Source: Haemaphysalis longicornis (taxonomy: Eukaryota > Arthropoda > Arachnida > Ixodida > Ixodidae). Taken from it: DNA of 64,000 nucleotides. Below are positions 10,131 to 22,460 of this stretch, piece by piece. The translations under genes were made by a program, and so were the position numbers. How positions within the stretch are numbered: position 1 is the first letter of the stretch; every line of letters starts with the position of its first letter. The DNA lies in NCBI GenBank assembly GCA_013339765.2, contig CM023449.1, positions 40,376,528 through 40,440,527 on the forward strand, written 5' to 3'. The notes beneath the pieces are model-generated. The model had not been told where the DNA came from, made no database searches, and saw only the letters and a program-made list of their open reading frames with translations.

Positions 10131-12217
10131 TTTTGTGGCTACTCCGTGGGATCCTTATTAGGGGGCGGTTCTAGCCTTCAATATCATTCTCCATACGGTC
10201 AAGAGATTAAAAGCTCGGCGCGTGACGCATTTGCTGTTAGTATCTATTTGGACCGTGTAACTGTTCAAGTAACTGAGTCCTGCTGAAAGTCTCCTGTAGA
10301 AAGGGGTCGTTTAGTCTTCCGAAGTGTCATTGCTGCGAGATGACTATTATTTGTTCTTGTTTTACCTCCTCATTTCGTGCTCTACTCGAACAGAGAACAA
10401 GAGCTCGTATCAGTGGCATGTCCGGCGTAACGTGTTGTATCGGTTCTCCTGAGCGTTGCGGGAACGGATGTGACTCATAGGCGGTGAACGTCGGACGGCG
10501 CGGGACAACATGTCCTCTGGAAAAGATAATTCTGGCGCAAAATTCGGCTCCTGGCGCGGCTTGTTTGGCTACGGCTCGAAGGTTATCGGTCCGGACTGTA
10601 GGAGCGGTGGCGGCTGGCTACTCACCCGGATGTGGTGCTCTTGACTTTTCTACAGGCTGGGTACACACTTCGGCGTCATCCCAGTCCTCCGTCGCCGCAA
10701 CGCGCATCCGGTGGTTACGACGCCGGTTGTGCCGAATTGTCTGTTTGCAGCTTATCTTCCGGCAGCGCCACACTAAATAAACACAGTGCCTTGGTGTCTT
10801 TCTATTGTTTTCTTTTTATCAGAGAATATGATGTCTCACAGGCTTCAAGGAACAGATTTCTCCGCACTGTACGTTCTCTCCGTTTTGTGGTTGTCCCCTG
10901 TAGTTTCGAAGGCCCTCTCCCGTCAATCGTGTGCCGATACCAACGAGCCAAACATCAAGCTTTAGTGAAAAATTCTCCGTTCGTGCGTTACGTCACGACG
11001 CGTTGTTATCACGTCATCATTACCTGCTCCTGAATGTGGGCGTCTTCAGCAGTATTATGCGCAAAGTACCCCAGCCATACCCGAACACCGGCACTTGAAC
11101 GCCACACCACACTAAAAGGAGAAAGAATGACGTGAATACATTAGAAGAAAAAAAATTACTGTTTAAATCTGTGCAGAGCGCCAAATTCTCAAATACCCGG
11201 AAACTACCTTTGAGAGGAAGCGCACGCTAGAGCAAAAGGGACCCATTGGCGACCATAGACGGCATTTGAAGAAACGAACCTTTTTCGGTTAAAGAGGAAG
11301 TAGCCAAAACAAATGTTGCATATAATATTTGTCGGATCAAAGCGCAAACGCTGAACCCTACCTGTAAGCAGAAAGCGGAGGGGTTACGCCTAGCTTTCGC
11401 CGACATTACCTCAAAAAGATGTTCGTTAAAGGCGAGTCGGGGGCAACTCTTGCTGCTACTGATTATTCCTTCCTGCCGTCCCTCCCTCCCTCCTCGCATA
11501 ACTGCGAATTCCCCGTCGCCCCGATCTCTCTGGTCGATTTTACTCAGCGCGCGGTCTTTCTGCATCAGTGCCGTCTCCCTGTTCCCCTTCCCCAATCTCC
11601 TCCCTAGCCCCACATCATCGATAACGCACCAAGAGCAACGCCCACGCGCGAGCCTCTCCCGCCGTCGGCGTACCTGCACTCCCTACTTCTTTTTTTTTTT
11701 CCGCGCGCTAAGCCGCCGGATTACGTGCGGAGCGAGTGCGAACAGCGAAGAAAACAAAACGAGGGGCGCCCGTTTTTTTTTTTTTTCCCCGTTCCCTAGC
11801 CGCCCTCGGGCAACAGCAGCGAGGGTTCGGGCCCCGTGTTTGCGTTGGGAGCTCCCGGTCGCCCATAGGAGTGCGCCGAAGCGATTCGCCCGTGCTCGTG
11901 CCAGCGTGCGACGTCGTCCCCGAACCCGACGCTGTTTCGACCCCAACCCGATTTCCCCGGCTCCAACCCCGTTAAGCCTTCCCCCCTGGCGCTCGCCCCC
12001 AATTCAGTGCAGCGCGCTATTTATGGGTGCAGTCGGCGTTGAATACGCCGAGTTCTCGGTGTGGGAGGAATATGGCGTTCGAAGCTAGCGGAGCGTGGCT
12101 GTCGCTACTTAGTCTGAATAATGCCGCACCTAAAATGTTCTTAAGGTTATTTGCAGCCCGGGGCGGGGAGAAACATTACGCGCTGGTTTTTCTGGTGTGT
12201 GGAAGGGGGTGGGGGGA
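10131..12217. other. non-coding stretch
   Basis: No supported exon. It contains T runs near 11690-11700 and 11774-11786 inside a C/T- and CpG-rich segment (about 11450-12000). Open frames of up to about 210 codons there are low complexity (Arg/Ser/Pro) and overlap on both strands. Confidence 0.55.
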
Positions 12218-12304
12218 CCAGGTGGTTCGAATTAATCCGCAGCTCTCGACTACTGCGCTGCGCCTACGTGCAGCCCAGGTGCAGCTTGTGGGTGCGTTAC
12301 ACCC
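12218..12304 (+). repeat. degenerate SINE 3' portion
   Basis: It matches the 3' body of the SINE at 42301-42538: CCAGGTGGT..AATTAATCCG, then a C-rich block, CGACTACTGCGC and GCGTTA.ACCC. The tRNA head is not recognisable and the CAAT tail is missing. This is an old or partial copy. Confidence 0.55.
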
Positions 12305-13162
12305 AAGCGGCGCTTGAATATCTCGCACTCGACAGCGTTGGATATCGGGAAAGAGGGCGGGGATAAGTGCTGTGTGTGGCGAAAAGGGTTCGAGTTAAGC
12401 TATGCCCAAGATAGTGTTCCACTTCTGTCGACACCCTCTATAACGAAGTCAACGGGACGACGAAGAAAACAATTGGCTGCCCTTTAAGTGCTTATGAGCA
12501 TAATGGTCCCAGTGTCCTGGAATGGTTGCGCAGGTTTGTTGAGTAAAACGTATTTTGGGGGGAGAGGCAGTGAAGTTTTAGTGTATCGGTTTCCGACGTG
12601 ACGTGAAAACTCTGATGAAACGCCACTGTCGGTCACGAAGAACGGGTCCATGGCGAAGCACTTCGCTGTAACCGATATATCGTTGTAACCGAGTTTGTTG
12701 TGGGTGGGCGGTAGAGTAGCGCGATTCATTTAACGCGTATGCAACAGTAATATCGCCCCACATACGCGAGGCAATGGCGCCGCCTTAATTTGATCTATAC
12801 ACGGTAATTGCGCGTACATCTTGGACTTGACAATGTGCGCCAGAATACTGCGGCTAAGGGGGGATCATATTGAGCAACGGCTGCTGTCGATGCTCAAGAA
12901 TTCACTAGTTCACTGACCGCACAGCCGACAAATTCAAGTGCTGCGTCCCGGTGGTTAGTGTTAATTACGCTCTACTGTTAATACGCATTGACCAAAGCGA
13001 AGGGGGCAGCAGGTATTGAGGGGGCGACAAATGTATGGTTCCACCGCTGTTTCCTGTGATTCCGCGTTACGTATGCACGCCATAAACGTTAGTCAATGTT
13101 CGAAATCGCTCTCATCGACGTTATTTCGTTTACCAGCAGCGCTATACTCCCATCGAGCGGGG
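12305..13162. other. non-coding, traces of pogo/Tigger-like debris
   Basis: No gene. Short motifs such as CTCTATAACGAAG (about 12437) and TATCGTTGTAACCGA (about 12678) resemble the subterminal CGTTATAACGAA repeats of pogo/Tigger elements. No boundaries could be set. Confidence 0.35.
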
Positions 13163-13165
13163 TAA

Positions 13166-13332
13166 GGCCATGTTCAGACTACCGACACAAGAGCCGTATC
13201 GTGATCTATGGACGTTTAAAAAAAAAAAAAAAAAAAACAGCGTGTCGCGCAGTTTGGTTGGACTGGGGCGTGAAATGACGCCATTCTTTATAAAGTTATT
13301 ACGACAGTTGCTGCAACAGTCTGAACCCGGCC
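13166..13332 (+). mobile_element. PIF/Harbinger-like MITE, copy 2
   Basis: This is a 167-bp relative of 4983-5143 in the same orientation, flanked by TAA (13163-13165 and 13333-13335). It shares GGCCATGTTCAGACTACCGA at the left, a central poly(A) run (about 18), CGTGAAATGACG, and CAGTCTGAACCCGGCC at the right. Confidence 0.85.
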
Positions 13333-13380
13333 TAACTTGTAAACGTTCATTCCATAACTGGGTTTTCAAGCCACGTCTTA

Positions 13381-13527
13381 GGCCGGGTTCAGACTGTTGC
13401 CGCAACTGTCGTAATACCTGCAAAGAATGATGTCATGTCATGTCTCAGCCAACCGAACTGCGTGATATGCCGTTTTTTTACGTCGATAGATCACGATATG
13501 GCTTTTGCGTCGGTATAGTCGGTAGCC
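13381..13527 (-). mobile_element. PIF/Harbinger-like MITE, copy 3, opposite orientation
   Basis: It begins GGCCGGGTTCAGACTGTTGC and carries the complements of the family's internal blocks, including T-run, ACGTCGATAGATCACGATATGG and TTTTGCGTCGGTA. TTA flanks it (13378-13380 and 13528-13530). The right end has lost or scrambled the GTCTGAACAT block but keeps the terminal GCC. It sits 48 bp from copy 2 in inverted orientation, so the pair could form a large hairpin. Confidence 0.8.
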
Positions 13528-13530
13528 TTA

Positions 13531-15189
13531 GCCACCAGTTTTTTGTGCGCTCGCCGTTGTCTTTTGGTCTGCTAGTCCACCGACCTCGGCCATCGCAGCG
13601 CTGTGTTTCGTCACACGGCAGTAGCAGCATCTTCGAGTCGGTCTACAGGAAGCACGCGCTGACTGAAGCGAAATGGTTCGCCCGCACCCTTTCATAATTA
13701 GCTGCGCATCTTTCTGCGCATTCAGCGCAAACCGGGAGACGCGTGCGCGCTCGTGCACCGAATTAGCCGGGGACTGGGCGTAAGCTCCGGCGGCGTGAGC
13801 GTGCACCCGCACGTGGGATTAATTTAGTTCGCTCCCATTGCAGGCGGCGCACCCGGTTTCTTTATCCCCTTCGTTCAGGAGATGGAGGGGGAAGAAGCTA
13901 CAGCGCGCTCTGGCTGTTTTAAAAGCCGCGCCGCGCTTAGAACAGGCTCCCTTATTGGTGGATGGGCGGTGGAACCTGAACCATCAGACGAACGCATAAC
14001 AGCACGCGCAAAAGAGTTAGTAGTAAGGGGAGCTTTGGGGAGGTTGTAGGGAAGGGGGGGGGGGTGCTCTCCCTAATCTCGTTGTAATTTACCTGGAAGA
14101 GTTTAATTAAAGCGGACAGGCTGGGCGCAGCTGCGGGCTCGGATGCCGTCGGCACTTTGCGAAGCGTCTGGATTAACGGTCCAGTCGCTGCACGCCCGCT
14201 CGCGCTGCTAAGTAACGTTTTTTTTTTCTTTCCCGCAGCAGACGCCGCCCAGGTTCTTTGTTGCCGTCTCCATTATGTCCGCCTTTTTCGGGTGTTTGTT
14301 TTTTGTCGTTGCAGTCGCTGGACTCAGCAAGTCGGAGGCCAGTAGCTCTCGGAGCGCTGTTTGCGGAGAGAGCACGCGCGCGCGTATGCGGGGGTGAACT
14401 GGCGCGGATGTAGACTTTAAGTCAGCGGTAATAACTTTTTTTCCCCGCTTTGCCGGCTGGCTGGCGCGCGCGCGCTGATGAGCCAATCACGTTGGCGAGG
14501 CAGTGGAGTTGTGGGCCTCGTCGGTAGCAGGGCGGGATTGTGGCTGTAATCCTCTCCACTGCATTCGAAACGCGCGGGTTGTGATGAGAATGAGGGTCTC
14601 TGCGCTGAAAATTATACTTTGCTGCTTAGGATGCAGCATTTAAGCATAGAAAGGAAAAATTACAAGAGAGACAGCTTTGTCCTTTAGCTGACATTTCTAG
14701 TGATTGTGCCTTGACTTTACAACGGGGATTAAGAGGATTGTTTTGAAACATGCGTTCCAAAAGTCTGCCGGACAATTCGAGAAAGCTTTGTGGGCGATGG
14801 AGGTGGGTGGGTGATTTTGAACAGAAACGCCCCGATGTTGCCTTTAATAAGGTTCCGAAGACTGGTTCCTTGCAATACCGGTATTGCGATAACTAGAAAA
14901 CATATTAGTTCGTCGTACCCTCCAAGTTGGTATGGCGGTTCGGTCTACGCATGTGCAAAAGCATTGTCCAAATAATTCAGTTTTTTCTGCTCCGAATCAT
15001 CATCATCATCATCGTCATGTGCATGCCCACCTGTCCACCGCATAACAAAGGCTTCTCCTACCGACTCCCCAAAGCTTCTGTCTCCTTCACCATCGGAATC
15101 CGTTTCTGTTCCTTCGAATTTTCTCATGTTTTATCTGCACTTACTTGAGGAGACCGAAACATCCACTCTAGGGACAACCTGGCCTCCTT
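13531..15189. other. non-coding stretch
   Basis: No supported gene. It contains a T run (14218-14227), a G run near 14058 and a CAT microsatellite (about 14997-15015). A pyrimidine tract ending in CCCGCAG near 14239 resembles an acceptor, but no coding frame of quality follows. Confidence 0.5.
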
Positions 15190-15535
15190 TTAGGTGCAAA
15201 GACCCTTAGGGGCTCGCGCTGTTGGCGTCTCATGTCGTCGTAACCGTCGTATCATGTAGTCACGGTACTAAAACACCGGGAAACTCTTGTTTACGCCTCG
15301 CGCTAGAACGCTTCGTAACGCGTACTAAAAAAAAAAAAAAACACCGGGACACTCGTTTACGCCTCGCGCTAAAGAGTTTCGTGCTTCAAAGACAAGAGAC
15401 TTTTACAGCAAAGCTGTATACCTGTACCCCCCAATGGTTTCATCTCCGTTGGCAAAAACGCCAAGGCACTAACACTGCATGCTTCGCCCCTCCCCACTTT
15501 TCGCGTTAGTGGAGATGGCCAGGGATTTTTTCGCA
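15190..15535 (+). repeat. dispersed VNTR-bearing repeat, copy B (unoccupied site)
   Basis: Same order as copy A but with two array units and a poly(A) run between them. The tail runs CGCGTTAGTGGAGATGGCC without interruption, giving the empty site for the 723-bp insertion in copy A. It keeps the paired-hairpin block at about 15430-15465. Confidence 0.85.
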
Positions 15536-18500
15536 ATCGCATCTGTCGCGATGTCATATATGAGGCGTTCTTGCTGCTGCTTGAGCTTCGCGAAGCAAAG
15601 GGGGACACAAGACTGCAGCTAACCCGCAAAAATAAACGTATACGCCGTTCCCTGGAGAGTTTGAGAGACACAGCGCTACTTGCGTCACTGCCATGCGTTC
15701 GCGCACACGTTCGGCCTGTCGATCAGCTAGTTCCGCAGTTTCTGCCGGCCGCGCGCGCATGCACATCGCGCGAGTGAGTTCGTGACGGCGTCAATTAGCC
15801 GCTAAGCCGCCGCGGGCAGGCAGCAATTGGGCCTCGCCGAGCTCTGACCGCGCGCGACGTGCCTTGTTTTCCGTCGCGTGGCCCTTTTTTCCCTGCTGTT
15901 GTTGTTTTCACGGGGGCAAGGAGAACGCGTAGCCTTGTTAATTATCCTAATTAAATGCCGCTCCGATGAATAATGAGTGACCGCCGAGGGGTGCACCGGC
16001 TCATCGCTTCCTGCTGCCGCCGCTGCTTTCTTTCTCTTTTTATTTTTTATTTTTACGCGCTCACCAATGCGCGCCGCTGGACTTTCGCGTGTATATATGC
16101 CCAGATGCAGGAGGAAGAGCCCCCAAGGCGCGCTTGATTAAAAATCGTCGCTGCCTTTCTTTATTCTCACCATTTTTTGACATTTTTCGCTGAACCAGGC
16201 GTTTGCTGCTCGCGTGTACAAAAGCTGGTAGCGCGCCATGTGTAGCGCCTTGGAGGAAGTTGTACTGCGTCGGGCTTCTGATGTTGCTACTATCATTTGC
16301 CGCGGCGAGGTGATTCGGATTCGCGTGTAAAATGGTATGCGTCGTCTGATAGCGCTCGGGTTTCCAGCGTTGCATGTCGCTGACGCAAATGAAAGAGAAG
16401 GAACTTTAACCCCCAAAGCCGTCGAAAGTTCGGTGGCAATGAAGGGTAGGAGAAACAGGGGAGGGACATTGTCCTGCAGTGGTTAAGCTTTATATCCTTG
16501 CTTTGGAGTTCGGTTTCTTTTCTTTTTGTTCCCTATTTATACGTATTCGTTTAATTTTAGCTCCTAAATTCGTTTGCGTTTGCACGGTGACGAATGTTCA
16601 CGTCTCAGCAGCTGTAGTTGAGAGCAATTACATATTTGCATTTTCTCCGAACTAATTGAGATGGGTGGCCGAACTGAGCGTTGGTAATTAGGAATACGGT
16701 GCTGCTTCTCATCGATGTTCTGACTTTGATTGTATACGCACTCGCACACGAGTCACGCACCCGTAGCTTTTTCCGTGTTTCAAGCGTGTATAGAAAACGG
16801 TTCGGCGTACGGTTGTAAACAAACATATAACTTCTTTTCCATCTGCAGACGCGAAAGTTTTGGTGGCGCACGTTTTTTTTTTTTATCTTGGTCTTTTGAG
16901 AAAGGAAAACATCGCTTTCGCTATTGACCGCCATCGAAGATGAAAGAAAAAAAGAGATACTCAATTGCGGCTTCCGGGCATCACGGTTCAGAAGGCTCCT
17001 CGCGCCGATTTCAAAAGCTTCCCGCGGCTGTGTGCTCGCCGAAGTTGAATGCGCGTGCTACAGTGCGTAAGCGAAAGCGAAACTTTCTGGCCGCCGACGC
17101 TCCTGGCAAAAGTTCGCGAAGTGACTGCGCCCTGCGGGCGAGCAGGCGCCGCAGACGACGCGCAAACCAAGCTGCCCGCGTAGTTACGTGCAGCGCTCTC
17201 CAAAAGCTCGCATACCTGCCTCGAGCGACGGTCAGCGGCAGTTTTACCGCGCAAATCGCGCGGCTTACGAAACGGATCTTTCACGTGCCACCTTTCAGCG
17301 CGCACAAAAGGACATTCAAGCCTCTTCGCCTTACGCATTGTCGCTGCGCGCAACGCTTTGCGGTCTCTGTCGTCTGCTGTAACCGCGTGTTGTCGTCTGC
17401 TTGCGTCCACTCGCAGACGACAGCCTCGTTTCTTTTTTTTTTTTTTTTTTTGTTTTCGCCGTTTCTTCTGTGAGTCGCGGTTGGCAGCAGACGACTCGTG
17501 CGGCCAGAGGAGGTGATGTAACGCACCGAAAGTTTCGCACTAGTTTCCCAAGTCCGGCGGTGTTGTCAAGTCGGCGTGTGACGGCTTTGCTGCACGGAAC
17601 TGCGGATTCGGCGTTGATGACTGGCGCCGCCGTGGTTGCCTCACGGTGTGCGCTTCGCGCGCTGGCGTCGTCCCGCTAGCAGGCGTCCCCGTTTCGTGTG
17701 TAAATAACGGACGGAGCGTGTTTATCATCCTTCTCGTACGAACGCGTGCGCAACAGTGGGCGAGGTTGCAAGTCTTTAGTGCTTTCCATACTTTTTTTTG
17801 TGTCCTCCGTGGCCTCGGGGAAAGGGGGGGAACCTTGGGCGCGGTTCAGGCCGTGCCTAACGACACCGGACACGCCTCGTCGTTGGGAACCCCAGTGTCT
17901 GTGTGCTGGGCGCAAAAGCGCGGCCAGCTGTACACCCAGACTGAGCCCCGCGTTCGTCGGCCTAAAAGCCGCCCGTGGTTTTGCTTTCTTTCTTTTTCAA
18001 TTTGGGATGCGTGGGACGTGTTATTTCTTTATTTGTCGATGGGGGTGTCGTAACGACGGCGTAAATACGGGTTCCCAAACGACGCCGAATGTAGCGCGTT
18101 CGGTCGGGAGACCGCACTGTAGATTCAGGCGGTAACGGTTATTCGTATATATATCGCACGGAAGGACATAAAAAGCCTGGTGTGTGGGCTGTGGTTTAGG
18201 TGATTTGGTATGCTGAATGCTGAGCGTAACGATTTCGACTCGCAGTGACGAAAGAGCCGTAACGGATGAAATACGGAATGAGGCGAGAGAGATAAGGCGT
18301 TTTCATGTCTTTTGTGTGTATGTGTCCCTTTATGGTCAATTTGCCTCTTTTATTTTTAGATAGGCAGAATGGCGTATTTGGGAGGCCAAGTGAGGTGTTA
18401 TCCAATACGACGTGGCTGATTGGCTTGATGGCCGAGACGTTGCCAGGCAGCAATCTGGGGCGTTGCCTTTTCGTATCGTAGGTTGCTGTCGATTCGCGGC

Positions 18501-19900
18501 AAACGTAGCTGAGATCGGCTGCTTACAATAGAAATGACTTCGCAATGTGCTTTCTGGTGCCGTTTACGCGTGAGCGTTGTTACTACGTCGCTGAAATATC
18601 TGCGGACGCTCGCTCACTCGCTCACTCACTCACTCACTTACTCACTCACTCACTCACAGCGACAGACAGACAGACCGACGGACGGACGGATGAACGGACG
18701 GACGGTTGATTGGCAGACAGACGGACGGTCAAACACTCAGTTTTTACAACATGAAGTCTCGGCGTGTCCACCGTAACGCCGAGTCTATGTGTTTCGGTAA
18801 CGCACACAGTTTTGCCTTTCTTTAGCGCAAGCAATCAGCTGAGGTTTACTGTAAGCGCAGTCTTTGGTAGCATTTACTTAGTATCTCTCCGTTTAACTAC
18901 TATATCCGGAGAGAGCAGCCCGATTAACATTATTCGAGATCATCGGCGGCTTTTAAGTTCCCATTCACGGAAGAAGGTAAACGCGTGCGCCTAACGTGGC
19001 GTCGCATGCGGTATGCGTGCCGTCGCACTGATGACTGGATTCAGGCGGCCCCGCAGCTACTCGCGGGGCGAGATTAGCGCAACGAGGTCCGGCGGCGGCG
19101 GCGTCCGCCCTCTCTCGCGGCATGCGGCCGTGCTCGTTGGCCGACGCGGCGTCGCAATATAGGTGACGGATGCCAAGGGCCGGGCGTGGCGGCGCGGGCA
19201 GCCGCAGATTAGCTGGACTTGTTACCACCGGACGTCATTAGGGGCCCGAAATGAATCAACGGCAACTGGGAGACGTCTCGAGATAAAAGTTGCCTCGGCG
19301 TGCGCTGTCGTTGTAGTACGAGTTTTCAGTTTGAGCGCTAGTTTTCATTTAAAAAGAAAAGAAACAATAAATCTCAGCAGTTTGTATTTTTTAGCCTTCG
19401 TTAGGGCTGGGCCTGATATTCTTATGTTTTCATCTCTTGGATGGATACAAAGGGTAAGAAGCAGCATACTTAAAATTCTGAGTACTTACGATGTTACAAG
19501 TAACTATCACGTATAAGGCGTGAGGGCTTAGTGTTGTATTATTTCGTTTTTGTGTTGTACGTTAGTTCTGTTGATGTAATCAGTAGCCGGGCTGCCGTTT
19601 TTGCCAACCGCATGAACAAACCTAAGAATGCTTGTCAATATACAGCATGATAACCCGCCCATAACCCGCTGCAAATTGTGTGTTCTTTCTTGTGTCATTT
19701 TTCGAGAAGGACTTTAGCAAGGTTTGTTTCACTCTCGTGCGATGCGGTCTAATTGGTCTAACTTAGCGATTTTGAGTTATACGTTCATGACGTCCAAGTG
19801 ACCTAATGTTTGGGTCCCTGGGCAAAACTCGCAGCGGCCCGGTCCTCCTAGTCAGCTTAGTGAGAAGTATATGCGTTACGTACGGCAGTTTTCTAATGTG
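15536..19900. other. mostly unique non-coding sequence upstream of the exon
   Basis: No coding exon recognised. It is GC/CpG-rich at 16940-17700 with a T run (about 17429-17450). It carries a compound microsatellite at 18611-18730 and another CpG-rich patch at 18970-19230. Donor-like sites (for example TCT|GTGAGT near 17470, AAG|GTAAAC near 18976) could end an untranslated first exon of the gene whose coding exon lies at 19933, but nothing links them. Confidence 0.4.
18611..18730. repeat. compound tetranucleotide microsatellite (CTCA)n / (GACA/GACG)n
   Basis: A CTCA-type array (about 18611-18658) runs directly into GACA then GACG units (about 18659-18730) with TGAA-like interruptions. A similar GACA/GACC compound array follows the repeat copy at 39140-39569. 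Confidence 0.9.
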
Positions 19901-19932
19901 TTGCCTTATCTTCTCTTTCTCGTTCTCCCCAG
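19901..19932 (+). promoter_or_regulatory. 3' splice site (polypyrimidine tract and AG)
   Basis: A continuous C/T-rich tract, including CTTCTCTTTCTCGTTCTCCCC, ends in AG at 19931-19932. A CTAAT branch-point-like motif lies near 19891-19895, about 38 bases upstream. It defines the left edge of the exon that follows. Confidence 0.7.
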
Positions 19933-20022
19933 GACGCAAGGTGGCAACGATGAGGCGGCTCTGCGTAGCGCTTCTACTGCTCTTGCACCTCTGCGCTACA
20001 TCATGGGCCAGGAGAGGAGTCG
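19933..20022 (+). CDS. signal-peptide exon of an unidentified secreted or membrane protein (partial gene)
   Basis: The exon opens after a strong acceptor. It has 17 untranslated bases, then ATG at 19950 with A at -3, and ends at a G|GTGAGT donor (GT at 20023). The 24 codons plus one base encode a classical signal peptide. There is a basic start (MRRLC), an L/V-rich core (VALLLLLHLC) and a small-residue cleavage region (TSWA|RR), cutting most likely after Ala-21. The intron is phase 1, as is usual after signal peptides and between modules of secreted and extracellular multidomain proteins. The presence of 5' UTR before the ATG and an acceptor implies at least one upstream non-coding exon. No downstream exon was recognised within 44 kb. 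The protein identity is unknown. A chance ORF is possible, but the coincidence of acceptor, Kozak context, hydrophobic peptide and donor is hard to get by chance. Confidence 0.62.
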
Positions 20023-21720
20023 GTGAGTGTGGTGTGCCGCAATGCCGCACCCTTGCTCCGCTGCTTTTCACTTTTCTCCCGAACAGCTTCTCAAGGACCC
20101 ATGGACCTGGTTGGCGCTCTCGAGCCTCTCTACGCGTTATTTCCCAAACTCCGCGGGCAGTGTGAATCAGCCGATTAAGGGAACGGATGTTTACCGATAC
20201 TTGTCGTATCTCCTCACCGGTGTCCGCCGTATACTTAAACACGAATGAAGCGACCCGACGTCGGACTGTTTGGTTCTCGCGCACTCCTGTTGTCTCCTCT
20301 GCGCACCGATAGCTGCTTCACCGACACGGCGCGAAAATTCATAAAATTGAGAAGAGCGCAGTTTTTCTTACTTCAGAAGGATGAAGTAACAAAAGTGAAG
20401 TTCTGAGTTGACAGCAGTGCGAATGTGTCGCTAAGGAGTACGTGTAGCCGCTGATAAAGGGGGTGGACGCATGAGGCAGTATTCTATTTGAATTTACTTT
20501 ATACGGTGCACTTATAATTGTGTTATAGCAGTGACAGCCGCTGCATGATAAACGTGCCTGTTTAAAACAATGATTGTACGTTATAGTATCCTAATAGCAG
20601 TATGTGACCAAAGTCAGTTACGTATGAACGGTTAATTTCTGTTGTGCTCTTGACATCGTTCCCGTTTTTGTTTAGTGTAACCCAATATAGGTTAAGTAAG
20701 GGATCTGCCACTTAATAATTGCTGCATAGCCAATAAGAATTGTTATTATATTCAGCGATAAATATATTGGCAGCCAGGCCATGTTGGTAAGCTTCAGTTT
20801 TATCGCTTAGAGAAGGTCGAAATAACTCGGCATTGTCGAACTTTGAGTCTGATCTCGGAAAAAAAAAAAAAAAAGAACACAATTGCCGAAAGTTCAGCCT
20901 AGTTTCGTCAGTCGTTGTGCGTTCTTATTTTCTCCGCGTCTTTATTATACCCATTGTTTTCACTTGGCCGCAGTTTCAAGCTAGAAGCTTTTGCTGTTTT
21001 TGTTTTCTTCTTTCGTCGATGTCTGGCATGTCCCGATTCTCTGTGTATATAAGCCTCGTGATTAAGGGATCCAAACTTGGCCAAACCCGGCGCTAATCCA
21101 CCCCTCGCTTGACTCGCCATCCGCTCTTGTACGCCGATCCCCACTTCGCCGCGCTGCTAGCTCCCCGAACTGATCCTGCTAATTGGCTGCGCTGCAGTCG
21201 TTTAATCCTCCAAGTTGCATCCGTCACTAGTGGAACGTCAAACGTTCGGCCGCATTATCCGCAAAGTCGAAATTTTTTTTTCGCACAAGAATCGATCGAG
21301 CGTTGCTGGCGCAACGGGTTGCCGGAACGTGCGTAGTTGTGCCTATCGGAGATTGAGCCATTTGTGGCCGAAATTCTAATTGTTGCGGGGCCTATGCCGT
21401 CATTGAACTCGTGTGCATCCGTTCTTTACGTGGGCAGAAAAGTGGCAGTTCCGGCGGTCAACTTGTTTACTGACTTCCTTTTGCAACGACTTAGTGCGCT
21501 CGAGATTTAAGGGGTTAACAGGCTTTGCGGAAACGTGGCTTGATTGAGTGTGCTCGTGAAACGGGCAACCTCGTTAGTATGAAACCCGGCTTTACTAGGT
21601 CGAGGTTGCTGTTGTTTTGCCTTTCCCCGCTTATGGGGAAAGTTTTCGAGTAGAGTGCATTATTACTGCAGTTGTGAGTAAGTTGAATTCGTAACTCGGG
21701 GAATTGTGCGTGCAGTAGCA
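20023..21720. other. non-coding, probably intron
   Basis: It starts with the GTGAGT donor of the preceding exon. AT-richer at 20320-20830 with an A run (about 20860-20874). No further exon with good splice sites and a phase-1 match was found. Confidence 0.5.
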
Positions 21721-21721
21721 G

Positions 21722-21723
21722 TG

Positions 21724-21795
<72 letters not shown>

Positions 21796-21841
21796 GCGTG
21801 CGTGTGTGCGTGCGTGTGTGCGTGCGTGCGTGCGTGCGTGC
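21722..21841. repeat. (GT)n / (GTGC)n microsatellite
   Basis: An almost pure GT array at about 21722-21790 passes into GTGC/GTGT variants to 21841. The VC/HT dipeptide frames on both strands are its translations, not genes. Confidence 0.97.
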
Positions 21842-21960
21842 TTTTTAGCCGTCATTGTCAACTCGGAACGCACGCACAGCGCCTAATCCGGCTAATAGGC
21901 TCACCCTCGTTATAACAAAGTTCCCGGGACATCGAACCGCATATTGTTACAACGTCGGCC

Positions 21961-22460
21961 TTTGTTTATTTATTTATTTATTTTGTCATCCAATTTGTAA
22001 TTAATTGATTAATTTACCTTAAGGGCCCAACAGGGCATTACATAAGGGGGGGGGGGGGGCATACAGTAATAATAACAACGAAGATAGTTTAAAAGATCAA
22101 GCATTCCGGGTAAGACAAAATAATCAGTCGGACATCAAAAATATACAGAGAGGACCGCAACAAAGATTCAAAGCAGACACATTGGGAAAGCAGTACTTAT
22201 CGCTTATGCACAAGCAAAATATTACAATGACTAAGATTAGTTATCGGTTTCAAGAAAAGCAAGTAACGCAGTTTGGAAAGTTGATTGCTGTGTGTGTGTG
22301 TGCGACAATGCAAGTAGGCAGTGAATTCCACTCATTTATCGTCGAAGCAGAGGGGGTAAAAATTGGTGTTTATTGGTGAGAGAAAATATAAGTTCTATCT
22401 TACGATCGTGGTCGATGCGCGTGGAAAATGTACGAATGCAACCTGAATGCCGTGCAGCTG
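21961..22460 (-). pseudogene. LINE 3' end (ORF2 C-terminus remnant, 3' UTR and A/T tail)
   Basis: Read on the minus strand, about 22450-22270 encodes a broken peptide containing a stop followed by FTPSASTINEWNSLP. This resembles the F-F-P-R-T-I-x-x-W-N-x-L-P motif near the C-terminus of CR1/L2/Jockey-type ORF2 proteins. A non-coding stretch with CTTATGTAATGCCCTGTTGG follows, then a (AATA)n-like tail at 21961-21982. The order motif, UTR, simple tail is that of a 5'-truncated LINE. There is a G15 run at about 22047-22061 and a short GT array near 22290. The assignment to clade is uncertain. Confidence 0.6.

Noticed and set aside
21706..21915. Cys/Val-repeat and His/Thr-repeat peptides
   Set aside because: Both come from the GT microsatellite.
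22182..22379. Plus-strand 65-codon frame
   Set aside because: It is the reverse of a LINE ORF2 C-terminal remnant, whose motif is on the minus strand.
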